Source: Acytostelium subglobosum LB1 (taxonomy: Eukaryota; Evosea; Eumycetozoa; Acytosteliales; Acytosteliaceae). From it: a stretch of DNA of 64,000 nt. Of this stretch, positions 21,807 to 33,934 are shown one piece after another; the stretch's first letter is position 1, and the number at the start of each line of letters is the position of its first letter. The notes under the pieces were generated by a model. The model did not search any database and was not told the origin of the DNA. It saw nothing but the letters and a program-made list of their open reading frames with translations. The DNA lies in NCBI RefSeq assembly GCF_000787575.1, contig NW_012236531.1, positions 1,325,396 to 1,389,395 on the forward strand, given 5' to 3'. The position numbers and the translations under genes are program-made.

Positions 21807-24800
21807 ATGAGTAGCAATAACAATAACAATAGCAATGGATCAGCATCGACATCAACATCAAAGAATGATCATCATAATCATGCTCAAGTTGAGATTGAGA
21901 TGACGAACCTTTCATTCTCTCGTCAACAACAACCTCAACAACAACCTCAACAACCTCAATCATTACAACAACAACCAGAATCACCTGTTATAGCACTCAC
22001 TTATAATATACCTATAACAACATCTTTGAAGCCAAATTCAAGTCATCCAAACTTATTGAATGCAGGTGGATTGTCATCTGATGCTTCCTCGTCGATGGGC
22101 GGAAGCACAAGTGATAGATATAGGGCCAACTCAAAGTCGGCGGTACACATGGCACGCAGTCAATCACAGACCAACATGCACACGTTGAGCATCCATGATC
22201 TATCCGACTCCTCGCAGACACACAAGCACTCTCACTCCCATCACTCTCATTCACAATCACACTCTGGCAATGTGTTGCACGCATCAGTTGGCGTGCATGG
22301 AGGTATTCGCGACGATGCCTCCGTCTCATTCCACGACACATACAATGACAACCAACAAATACATCAACATCCCGACATTGGACTGACGTCAGTCCAAGCA
22401 TCGACGTACGTAGTTCATGTGGCGGGATGGCTGTGCCATTCAATCAATCGGTCAGTCAGCTGCTAACACCGCGCACACACACAACAGGAAGCTTGTCAAC
22501 ATGATTGAGACGTTGCTGACCGAGAAGGAACAGGAGAATCCGTTTAACACGTGGAAGGTACTGCGGCAACAGGTGCTTAGAATCACGACCCTGATATATA
22601 TACTGGCGGTGGCACTATTGGTGGTGGCCTTTGCACTGCAGCACGAACATTTCCAAGCGCTGCACCTCATTGTTGAAGCGGGTCTACTGCTCCTATTCCT
22701 TATTCTCCATCTGTTTATGCGTGTGCGCGAGGAGCGCCTCGAGCACAACGAGGTCATTGCCAAGGCCCGCGGACATCTTCGCCACTACCTCACTCTGGGC
22801 GATGTGTTGGAGCATGGTGTGACGAGCAGCAGCGAATCAATCAGCGATCTGTCCGTGTGCAGGGATGATCTCTGGAGGAAGGTGCCACTCAATCTGCTGG
22901 TGGAGGGCGATCACATCAGTCTGCGAGAGGGTGAGCGCGTGCCCGTCATGTTGCAGTGCGCCGAGCCAATGTTCAAATCAATCGTGCTGCATCGTGGCGA
23001 CACGTACTCGTCCGACCTCCTGGTCACGCGTCTACTGGAGATAAAGCCAAACATTGGAGAGAAGGAGAGACAGCAGGTCAAGGAGATGTCAGAGACCCTC
23101 TTCACATCTGGACGCAGTTGCTTTGTTGTGAGCGAGACGCCATCCTTCCCTCAATTGGTTCGCGCAACACTGGGCTCGGCGGGCCGCCCCGCTAACCCAG
23201 TGATCAACGCCATCAACTACATTCGCATCGTGGTCGAGCGGTTCTTGTGGGCCGCCGTGGCCATCTCGCTCGTGGCCAACATTATACGCGCAGTGCTCCA
23301 GAAGGATCGACTGCTGGTCGACGTTCTCATCATTAGACAGGTGGACCTGGTCATTGCGTTCAGCTTTGTGATGTTGCCATCGATCCTACTGTTGGTGGCC
23401 TACTCACTGGGGCACGCCAAGCTACTCGCACTGTTTGATGTGCTTCAGGAGCGATCACTCAAGGGCGAGATCTCAGACGACCATCCTGCGCTCAACTTTG
23501 ATCGCGAGTACAACGACGATCACCTGCCCAAGGTGCCATTCAAGTTGATGAAGAACTACTGGGAGGCGATCCTCAGCAGCAAGCACGTGGCATTCTCGCA
23601 CTCATCCAATTTGTTGCATCACATTGCCAGCACGACAGTCATCTGCTGTATCGACAAGGAGGGCATTGTGTCCGAACCGGTCAGCACCGTGGGCGAGCTG
23701 TGCTACCTGCGTGGCGACGGACCCGTGCGTCTCGAGCTATCGTCTGAGTACTCGCACACACAATACTCAATTTCATTCAACGATCAGGACTGGCAGGAGC
23801 ACTTGAACGCGCTCAAGCCAATGGGCCTCAACTGTCTGCTCAACAAGACCTGTCGCCTATACTCGGGCGGAGACAGCAACGGCAACAACAGCAATAGCAT
23901 CAGTGGATCACGCCTCTCAACCCTCCCCAACAGCTTCAATGGCCAGCGACTGTTATCGGATCACGTGTCCAAGATTCAGCTGATCAAGGATCGCGAGGAG
24001 AGCAACGACACGACCAACTCGCAGTGTCTCTGTCTGCTGGCCAAGGAGATTGGATTCTCCGACGAGGTCTCCAATCAATTCGTCAATCTCAAGACGATTC
24101 ACACGCTCACACAACGCTCAGTCAAGGGTGATGCCAAGGCCAGCGATGATGACTCTTCGAAGGACTCGCCATCCATGATATCCTTGGTCGCCAAGGACAT
24201 GTCCGAGACGCTCCAGCTGCTGTCCAAGGGCAGCACCGACCTCATCCTGGAGCACTGCAACCAATACTGGGACGGCACTACTATCCTGCCATTTGGCGAG
24301 GAAGAGAAGGAGAAGGTGCGAGCGATCAACAACAAGTGGCTGACGAGCGAGGGCATGAAGTGCATCTCATTCGCCTATGCGCCCATCGACTCCAAGTACA
24401 ACAAGCTGTTTGCAACTGGCAGCATAAACAGTCCGCTGGTGGACGTGCGATTCTCCAACAGTACAATGGTGCGACGCAAGAAGCAGGACCTGCGCATGCA
24501 GATGAGCAAGAGGCCACAGATCAGCACGCCCGACGCGGGGCTCAAGGTGAACAGCATCGTGGTCAACTCGCCAATCACGTCGAACAGCGTGTCGTCGCAG
24601 TCACAGATCAAGATGACGCCCAAGAAGACTGATCCGGAGGATGACAAGTCCGAGGTGGTCATCTTTGTCGAGTCTCCAATCCCCAGTGGCAAGCAATCAC
24701 CCATACTACTCAAGAACACACAAGACAACATCAATGACAACAACAATGGCAACAACAACAACAGTGCCAAGAAGAAGAAGAAGAAGACCAAGTTCTTGAA

Positions 24801-27191
24801 GCCATATAAGAAGAAGTCGAGCAAGAACAAGGAGGATAAGGAGAAGGAGAAGGAGAAGGACACGCCACCAAGCATCGACCTGGACATATCATCAATCACA
24901 CAGACCCTTAGTCTGCCACCAGTCGAACTCGAGTATGAGAGTGGCGATGACTCTCAGCATGCCAGCAACAACAACAACATCGCCAATGATAACGACAACA
25001 ATGATCCCAACAACAACAACCCTGATAACATTGTTGTAATGGATGGCGAGATAGAGGACGAACATGATGGAACACACAACCACTCAGAATACACGAACAA
25101 TGATAGCGAGACAGAGAGCGACTCACCCAAGCCAGCCAAGATCGATCAGCATCAGCAACACCGAATGAGAAGATTGTCGAATGAGACCAGTTCATACAGT
25201 GTGTCCGAGACATCTGAGTCTGACTCTTTCGCCGACAAGAAGAGAGGCAAGCATAGGAGCAATGACAGATATCGTCGTTCAAAGTTCAAGAAGCAACAAC
25301 AGCAGCAAATGTCACAGATGGCGCCAATCGCGGATGAAGCTCAACACAACAATCAACAAACAGAGGAGAAGAGCACTGATGCAGAACAACATTCATCAAT
25401 CATCATTGTGGACAACTCTGCCACTGGTGGCGAGATTGCTGCGGATCAGGACAGCAGTAGTCACGCTGGAATCAGCAAGGCTCAGGAGGTCAAGGAGGCG
25501 ATCGCTGAGAACGAGACATTGGAGAAGCTCCAGGATGGACAGATCTTCATTGGAATGGCCGGCATGCGTGTGCTGCCCAAGTCACACGTCAATCACTTTG
25601 TCGAGGTACTCACCTCGGCTGGCATCAGGTTCGTCTACTTCTCCAGCGAGGACAGACGCACCAGCAACCCATTTGTCAATCGCCTTGGTCTGGAGACCGA
25701 TTGGAACTGCTGTGTATCACTCAAAGATCCAGAGCACGACGAGGAGCAGCAACAGGACGGCCCATCACGCTTACCCAAGGGCATTGCGGCAATCAGGAAG
25801 CATCTGGACGAGGTTGACAACGTGCCATTGCTCGTGCCAATGTTCTCCAACTCGACGCCCGAGACCAAGCTCGAGATGATCAAGATCCTTCAGGAGAATG
25901 GCGAAGTCGTCTGTTGCATTGGTAGTTCATTGAACTATGAGAACACACCAATCTTTTGTCAATCCGACTTGGCCTTCTCACTGGAGCCAGCCGTATCGCG
26001 TTGCCTCAACTTGCCACTCAACAGAGCCGACCCGCGGCCATTGCTCACCAGCCGCAACTTCTTTGAGACCGAGTCGATCACACACCTGGCGCACCTTCCC
26101 ATCAAAACAACAGATACCAAGCGCGTCCCCACCGAGAACCCATCGACCCAATCGCTGTGCTGCGACATCACCTCGCTTCCCTGCTCACTGGTCTTCCACA
26201 GACGAACAGACTTCAACGAGATCCTCGAGTTCTTCCATGTTGGACGACAGCAACTCACCAACACACGTCAATGTCTTCAGTTCATTCTCAGCGCGAGCAT
26301 GACACTGGTGCTCATGTGTCTCGTGGCCGGTGTGCTGGTCGTCAGCATGCCTCGTGATGGAGTCGTTGGAGGCGTGCCACTCACTGGTCTGCAGATCATG
26401 TGGCTTCAGTTCATCATCATTCCCTTGGTAGGCTTCTCATTGTTGGCCACATCAGAGGATGAGGACGTCATGAAGACTCTGAGTCCCAAGAACAATCAGG
26501 AGTTTACACACATTCCAACATTTGCAAAGTATATTGCAATACGTCTGGTACCATCCCTTCTGCTCACAGTATGGCTGTTCATCTGGTGTCTGCACTCACT
26601 GTCCGATGCCAGCTGGGGCAATATATTTGGTGCCTCCATCTCAGATTGGCCGACCAATCCAAGGATCACCTATTCAGATGCCCTATTCGTCTCACAGAAC
26701 ATCATGATGTTTGCCTTTGTATATTATCTGAGTAAGTTGGTCAGTCAGCAAGTCAGTCAGTTATGGATACATCGCTCACTCACTCACTCAATCAATCAGG
26801 TATCACAAGTCTTAGTTTTATCCATCATACTCAGAGTGTACTCAAGTTCAACCCATTAAGGAAGAACTACATATGGGTGATTGCAGCATTACTTAGGTAT
26901 GTACTGTCACTCCTTCCTCCACAGGAACACATTCATCATTAACACAAACAAACAAATACTAGTATTGGATTACAGGTTGGATTCTCATTAGTATCACTCA
27001 AGGCCATTGATGGCATCGGTTTGCTTGGTAGTATACCATGGGAGCTGTATGTCGTTCTGTTCTGTTGGGCGATCGTTGTGATTTTGTTGGACGAGTTTGT
27101 CAAGAGACTCTACAAGAAATGGTTCGATGAGATCCAGTTGGAGTTACGACTCGAATTCGACACGAAGCTTGGAATGCATTCACCAATATAG
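21807..27191 (+). CDS. TMEM94: TMEM94-like P-type ATPase-related membrane protein
   Basis: Exons 21807-22405, 22488-26731, 26800-26896 and 26963-27191 give 1722 residues; human TMEM94 has about 1356. Residues 1-200 are Asn/Ser/Gln/His-rich. The core has two early membrane segments, an actuator-like region (LLVEGDHISLREGERVPV), paired membrane helices (LWAAVAISLVANIIRAVL, IAFSFVMLPSILLLVAYSL) and, near residue 587, STTVICCIDKEGIVSEP. This replaces the classic DKTGT phosphorylation motif, as in TMEM94, with Asp-Lys-x-Gly retained. Residues ~940-1195 are a poly-Asn, Lys- and Asp-rich insert. The C-terminal helices end FDTKLGMHSPI, matching the family tail. TMEM94 has been described as an ER magnesium transporter, but whether it works as a true ATPase is debated. 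Confidence 0.9.
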
Positions 27192-27625
27192 TTAATGCAC
27201 TCATTCAACATCATGGAGTCGTCACGGTCATTCGTTCATCCAGTACTTCATATTACTTACTTGAGGCGTGTGCTAAGTCCTTGTTGGTCCTCGCCGAATG
27301 GAGTGGATGCTTTGAGGTTTGATTGTGTGATGACACAAACATAATAACTACCAACCCCAGTCGCCAGATCAAAATATATTTCCTTTTTGAGGATAGTTTT
27401 AGTCTTTGTTCCATCACATTCGTTCGGTTCACAGGTTGGGCAGATTTAGACATGTGTCAGGAATATCTTGTTAAAGGTTATAAAGTACACAAACGTACTG
27501 TAATCCCACCGACAATTCTTTCCCTCAATATTTCGTTTCTACCGAGCGAATGAATAAGTGTCAAGTCTGATCACAATGACATTATATTTAATTAATCTTA
27601 TTCCTAATAATAATAATAATACAAT
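27192..27625. promoter_or_regulatory. Intergenic region upstream of the secreted EGF-like gene
   Basis: This 434-base region is the 3' flank of the TMEM94-like gene and the promoter of the next gene. A 76-codon open frame (27323-27553) has no recognisable motif and is not supported as a gene. TAATAATAATAATAAT precedes the next ATG. Confidence 0.45.
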
Positions 27626-29288
27626 ATGTTACTACAACTAATTTTAATTATATTGATATCATCAGTCTCTTTGAGTTTGGCTGCTACTCCACTTCAATTC
27701 AACTTGACTACGGATTGTAGTGCTGGATGTTCATTCTCAAATCCACGTATGGGTCGGTAACATCGTACCATCGATCGGCTATGATATAATCATCAATATT
27801 GGGGACAATCTTCCACAATCCTTCGAGATCAACTCAGACATCACTGTGTCATCTATCACAACTATTGGACGAGTGAGTCTAAATATCTTAAACAGTTTGA
27901 CTACCAACACTATTGTCACAGATAATAACGGTTACGTTTACCTTAACGGCAATGGCAAGCTGTCCGTACCAAGTTCATCATCATGTACCATCATGTCCAT
28001 ATATCGACTGGAGTCGTCGTCCACATCTTCAATCGACTTGAACTGCGATGAGATCAGCATCAACACAGTCACATCAGAAGGACAGTTTGCGATGAAATTC
28101 CTCAAGTTGAACCTTGGCCGTGAAGGAAGGCAGTCCTTCATCACCAATTGGTATATGGCCACCAAGAATACAACAAGCCCCTCAACGTCATATCTATACC
28201 TTAGCAATGTTACGATTACAAATTGGGATGGCACGACAACAGGCTCCAACGATTGGGCCATCTACTTCTATGGCCAGACCGTCCTTGGATTCAACTTCCG
28301 TCTGGCGGGTGGTGCCAACAGCAAGATTGTCATGGACCAAGATGCAACTGTCCAACTAAGCGGTGGTATCTCTTGGGAGAAGTATAAACTGAACATTACA
28401 AACGGAGCATTCTTTGCCTCTGGGGCCAGACTTGGAGAAGTCACACAGACTGGAGGCGACATCATCTTTAAAGACCCCTCGACAAAGTTGTACCTCGCTG
28501 GCCCGTACTCGGCACCCAGTGGGAAGGCATCGATCACATTCATAGACGCTTTGTTACCTGGAACCAATGCACCAATCGAGGTCGATGATGACATCACTGT
28601 CACTTTTGCAAAGGTCAATGTCCAGTTTATCAAAACCTCACCAGTTTTCAATCAACCGTACAGACTGATGTCTGGATTTACCAAGATTGACTACAAGACC
28701 ATAGTTCCAAACGTGTGGTGGAATGGAGGCAGCCTAGACAACTATGTATCCAAGATCGACAGGGTGGACAATAGTTTCGTTCTCAACTTCTACGAAAAAT
28801 GCATCAAGTGCAACGGTCGAGGCTATTGCCTGCACAATGATACATGTGTATGTGATCAATACTATCAGGTGGTGGACAACTGCAGCATCAAAGGTTGCTA
28901 TCAAAACTGCAGTGCCAGAGGAGTCTGCGCCAAGCCAGGCACCGACCAATGTCAATGCGACCTTGGCTTTGTTGGACAATATTGCCAGCTCCCTTCATCA
29001 TCCTGTGCTGGACTACTTTCAGATACTGATTGTTCCACCGTACCAGGATGTACATGGTCAGGAAACACATGTATTTATCCAAAGTCTACAACAACAACTA
29101 CACCAACTACCACAACTACCACTACTTCCTCAACTGGTACCAGTACTCCAACAACTTCAACATCAACAACAACAACATCAACAACAGGTCAACCAAACTC
29201 ATCCAACTCAATCTTTGGATCAGTCTTTGGATCAACTTATATTGTTGGTTTACTCATTGCCGTCATCATTGGGACCTTCTCAATTTAA
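27626..29288 (+). CDS. Secreted/GPI-type cell-surface protein with EGF-like repeats and Thr-rich stalk (apparent frame break)
   Basis: The ATG at 27626 opens a clear signal peptide (MLLQLILIILISSVSLSLAA), then TPLQFNLTTDCSAGCSFSNP. After 27745 the coding frame shifts: VWVGNIVPSIGYDIIINIG and all downstream sequence lie in the frame starting at 27747, as if C27746 were extra. No intron with good signals removes it. The body (~330 residues) is a beta-rich extracellular domain, followed by EGF-like Cys clusters (CIKCNGRGYCLHNDTCVC, CSARGVCAKPGTDQCQCD), a TTTTT/TSTST stalk and a C-terminal hydrophobic stretch (YIVGLLIAVIIGTFSI) suited to GPI attachment. It resembles dictyostelid EGF/tenascin-like surface proteins; function unknown. 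The break could be a base-call error or a real mutation. Confidence 0.7.
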
Positions 29289-29409
29289 TTTAATAAACAT
29301 TAACTATATATATCACTTTTGACTGGAAGTAAAACAATTGAGCCATTCAATCAAGTAACAGATAGTAACTGTTAAAGTATGTAAGTGAAGTGACGATCAT
29401 CTTGTTAAT

Positions 29410-29490
29410 ATATCTTGATCATAGATCTTGATCATTCAGTGCACTCATATATCTTGATCATATTAGATCTTGATCATAGATCTGATCACT
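29410..29490. repeat. Clustered ATCTTGATCA palindrome-like repeats in a convergent spacer
   Basis: Within the 273-base spacer between two convergent genes (29289-29561), ATCTTGATCA occurs four times (near 29412, 29425, 29451 and 29467), plus ATCTGATCA near 29480. Each copy contains the palindrome TGATCA, so both strands can form stem structures. It may sit in both 3' UTRs. Confidence 0.65.
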
Positions 29491-29561
29491 GACCAAATCG
29501 ATCAATCAACCAATGTAATGTAATGTAACAATAACTAACTAATATATCATTTATTATATGT

Positions 29562-32500
29562 TTATCTTCTTTGCTTTCTTGACATGTAGATGAATACACT
29601 TAGCATCAATACATTGAAGATCCAGAAACATCCAAGGATACCAAAGTTCCTCCAACGATGACTCTCTGACCAACCCAATTGATGGTAGTACTCGGAGCCA
29701 TGGCTGTATAGACAGTAGCCGCAATCGGATGTCTGGTTCTGGTTGGTGATGTAGCCAGTGTGTGGATAGGTCTCAAAGATGGCTGTGTACTCGCCGCAAG
29801 TCTGGCCTGGAGGCGGGTTGAACTTGATCAGATCCTCCTCAGTGCAGGTGACGGTGACGTGGCTCAGCACATTGGTGACGAGGCCCTCGACAAAGTAGTG
29901 CACAGGGTCCAGATGGTACATCCAGGAGCGCCAGAAGGTGGGCAGGTCGTCGGGTGGCGCCATCACACCGCAGAACAGGATGAGGAAGACCATCAGCAGT
30001 GGGATGATGAACTTGGCCATGATGATGTTGATGCAGATGGCCGCAACCATCTGACCGAACGACACGCAGAAGAACAGGTAGAGCACGTACATGATCCAGA
30101 AGTAGAAGCCGGATGAGGCGCTGAACTGCAGACCCGACGTCCAGTAGACACAAATGAAGAACATGGTGGCGGTGATCACGAGATAGGGCAGCTCGACGAG
30201 GACGATCGACACTGAGAATGGCACGAACGAGTAGAACTTGCTGGAGAGGTCGCGACGGAAGTACTCACGCTGGGCAAACAGCTGGGGCAGTGCGATGAAG
30301 ATCATCATTATACCGAGGATCAGTGCCTGGAAGATGACAAAGATACGCTGTTGCATGTCAGACGAGGAGTCCTGGAGATCGTAGAAGGTGAAACCGATGA
30401 TGAGGCCGACGACTGCCGCCTGGACGAAACGGCCAAAGCAGTAGTATGGGTCGCGCCACCAGATGATGTTCATACGCTTGTAGACCTCGACAAACTGGTA
30501 GGCCATGGATGTGGCAAACTCGCGGGCTGGCTCAGTGGGCATGGCGATCGTGCTGTCCAGGGCGTCCAGCTCCTTCTTGATCTGCTGGCACTCGGCCGAC
30601 GACTTCCAAGTCTGTGGCCAGTTGACGTCAGACTTGCCGTGGACGCCAGCGCCAATTGCCTCAAGGATGTACTCAGCTGGGTTCTCATTGTCGCCACAGG
30701 CGCGCACGCCGTAGCTCTGGAAGTAGGATGTGAGTGTTTTGGATCGCTCGCCAATATCACCAAAGTACACGGTCTTGCCACCACGCGCCAGCAACAGTAG
30801 ACGATCAAAGTGCTCAAACAGGACTGATGATGGCTGATGGATGGTGCACACCAAGGGCATGCCAGCGTCGGCGAGCTTACGGATGAACTTGACGATGTTG
30901 TAGGAGGACTGGGCGTCGAGGCCACTGGTGGGCTCGTCCAAGAACAGGATATGTGGCTTGGCGACCAGCTCAACACCGATGGTGAGACGCTTGCGCTCCT
31001 CAACAGAGATACCAACGCCACTCTCCAGGTCACCGATGAGTGCGTCACCCAGATGCTTCATCTCCATCATCTCGAGCACGTTCTCGACGTACTTGTACTT
31101 CTCATCGAGGGACACGGCTGGGTCCTGGCGCAGCTTTGCAGAGAATCTGAGGGCCTCGCGCACGGTCAGGTTGGGGTTGTGCACATCCATCTGCTCCACA
31201 TATCCAGTGATACGCTCAAAGTCAATGTCGAGTGGACGTCCGTTGAGCATGGTCTTGCCCTCGACGACACCAAGGGTCTTTCTCTTGGAGAGCACATCGA
31301 GCAGGGTGGTCTTGCCGGCGCCGGACGAGCCCATCAGGGCGGTCATCTGGCCGGGCTTGATCCAGCCCTCGACGTCGTCCAGCAACAGACGGGTGCCGCC
31401 TGGCACTGGAACAGTGTACTTGATGTTCTGCCATGTGAACATGCCGCCGCTCATAATCAGCGTGTCCTTCATCTTGTTGGTGGCTTCGGATACGATCTTG
31501 GCCTGGATCTTCTCGTCCTCAACGTCATTCATCTTTGGTGCCTTGCCCTTCTTGAACACCTTTTGGGTGTAGCCGCCAGCGGTCCAATCCAGGAACTCAA
31601 GTGCGACCATGTTGAGCGCGACAAACAGCAGCCAGAGCAGGTAGACCGCAATGACATTGATTGTACGTTGGCTCATGTTGAACTCGAGACTGGCCTCGAG
31701 GTAGGTCTCGCCAGTGACGTTGAGCACGCCCTGTTGCGCGCCAGCAGTTGGACAGATGCGGTAGGCGTCGTTGGTGTAGGCTGGGCCGTAGGGGATGGCC
31801 GTGAGCTGGCAGTCCAGCACCTTGTTCTTGAACTCGTTGGCCATCAGCGCCTTGAACGCGTACGAGAATGGGTTGACCCAGAAGAACCATTGGAACCATG
31901 GGTGCATCTTGGGATAGGGCACAATGTAGCCAGTGTACGTCAGCATGAAGATCAGGTACAGGGACATCACATTCTGGCCGACGTAGAGTGATGGAGTGAA
32001 GTTGCCAAAGGCGCGGAACAATGAAGTGGCGGCCAGTGTCACACCCATCAGTGTGAACAGCCAGATGAAGAACTCGTCAGCGCGATATTGGAAGCCAAAC
32101 ATGAAGTAGGCGATCACAGAGTATAGCGTCACTTGGAGGAAGATGATGGGGATGTCGGTCATCACCTGGGCGATGTGGAAGGCGGACGGGCGATACAGGG
32201 CGTAGGTCTTGTGCTTCTGGAGAATGCGACGGCCATGGTACGTGAGCACGATCTCACCTTGCGACAGGAAGGCGTTGAACAGCAAACTGCCAAAGATGGC
32301 GCCACCACGCGTAAAGATACCATTCATTGTGTTGTTCTGGAGGAAGAACACGGAGCCATAGACGAATGCCTGGATGAGGACGGACGTGTATCTGGAGAAC
32401 AGCGAGAACTTGTTGCCCCACAGCAGTTGGAATTGGCGAATGGACAGAGCGCGCACTTGGGTAAGGAACGAGGTGGTGTATGGACGGTTCTTGTTTGTGG

Positions 32501-33934
32501 TCCTGGACTTCTGGGCCACGACCTCCTCAGCGAACATCAGATGTGGCTTGTCGGTCTCGAGCTGGCGCTCATACTCGCTTTGCTCCTCGAGCATGGCATG
32601 GTACAGCGGCGACTTGATCCAGGCTTGCTCAAACTCGAGCGATGTGGCTGGGGCGGTGCTCTCAAAGCCGGGACGCACCTTCCTCTCCTGGGGGTTGGTC
32701 ACACCGGTCAAGAAGTCTGGCGTGGACTTGCGTGGCTCACACTCAAAGCCAAGATCCAGGAAGTATTGCTTGGCGGCGGTACCTGGTCCAAAGAATATAC
32801 AACGACCCTTCTCAAGCACGATCACTTTGTCAAACAGTTGGTAGATCGAGTCGGATGCTTGGTAGAACGAGGCGATCGTGGTCTTGTGCAGGGTGTCAGA
32901 CATGATGCGCAGCGACTTGGCATAGTCCAGGGCGGAGGCGGCGTCCAGTCCACGCGTGGACGAGTCCCAGGCGATGATTGGCGCGCCAGATACCATTGCC
33001 TCGGTGATGGTCATACGCTTGCGCTCGCCACCAGACAGACCGCGAACAAACTCGTTGCCAACCATGGTGTCGGCCTGCTTGGCAATGCCAAACATGTTGA
33101 CGAGCAGCTCAAAGATCTTTTCACGGAATGAACGCTTGGTCTCGTCGGGCAGACGGTTGCCCGGTGTCTTGCACTTCAATGCAAAGTCCAAGGTCTGCTT
33201 GACGGTCAATGTTGGATGATGTGCATCTTCCTCGGGCGTGTAGATGGCTTCACCTCTGTACTTGGACCACTTCTCAGACTTGATTCCACCATAAGACACC
33301 TCTCCACTTACAGACACATAAGTATTTCTTTGATTTGATATCAGTCTCAACAATGTGCTGCATCCCGATCCAGGGCGACCCAACACCAACAACATCTCGC
33401 CATCCTTGCAAAAAGTATTGACCTTATGTAATATATCAAATGTTGTTCCATTGTTCTTAACCCTATTATTATGATAATAGTATGTTAGTATATTTGATTG
33501 ATTGATTGGAATCATTCCACTAATTCACACACACACAAATGATCAACTTACCAATTAAATGGATTAAATATGAACTTGAGTGGAGACAACATATCCATGA
33601 TGACAGAGGCATCGGCACCTTTACCAACAACGGTTAGATCTCGGATGGTGATACCCATCTTCTTGGGCTTGCCACCATTGTCCATGGCCATACGATGAGA
33701 ATCTTCGAAATATTTCCTAAGTTTGAAATCCTCCTCACTCTCAGCGGGACGACCTTCCAGGTCATCCTTCTCCTTATCCATTCTTAATTGTACTGATTCC
33801 ATTTCCAAAGAGGCTTCCACAGCCCTGAAATGTATCTCACTCTCTCTCAAATTTATATTTCCACCTCCACTGGCGGCACTACCTGTACTACTTCTAACAT
33901 CCTTGAAACTATTGTCCAAACGTGGACCTTCCAT
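29562..33934 (-). CDS. ABC transporter, ABCG family, full-length PDR type
   Basis: Exon 1 is 33934-33552 and exon 2 is 33462-29562, giving 1427 residues in the (NBD-TMD)2 order of PDR pumps. NBD1 (near residue 157) has Walker [12 protein letters not shown], with Cys in place of the usual Lys, and signature [17 protein letters not shown]2 (near residue 838) has the canonical [15 protein letters not shown] but a degenerate signature ([13 protein letters not shown]). Each site therefore pairs one normal and one altered half, the asymmetric arrangement known from fungal PDR proteins. Two sets of six membrane helices follow the NBDs; extracellular loops carry Cys residues ([24 protein letters not shown]). 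Dictyostelids have many abcG paralogues and I cannot say which one this is. Substrates are probably xenobiotics or lipids. Confidence 0.93.

Noticed and set aside
27323-27553. 76-codon plus-strand frame before the EGF-like gene
   Set aside because: It has no motif, signal or splice context and lies in promoter DNA.
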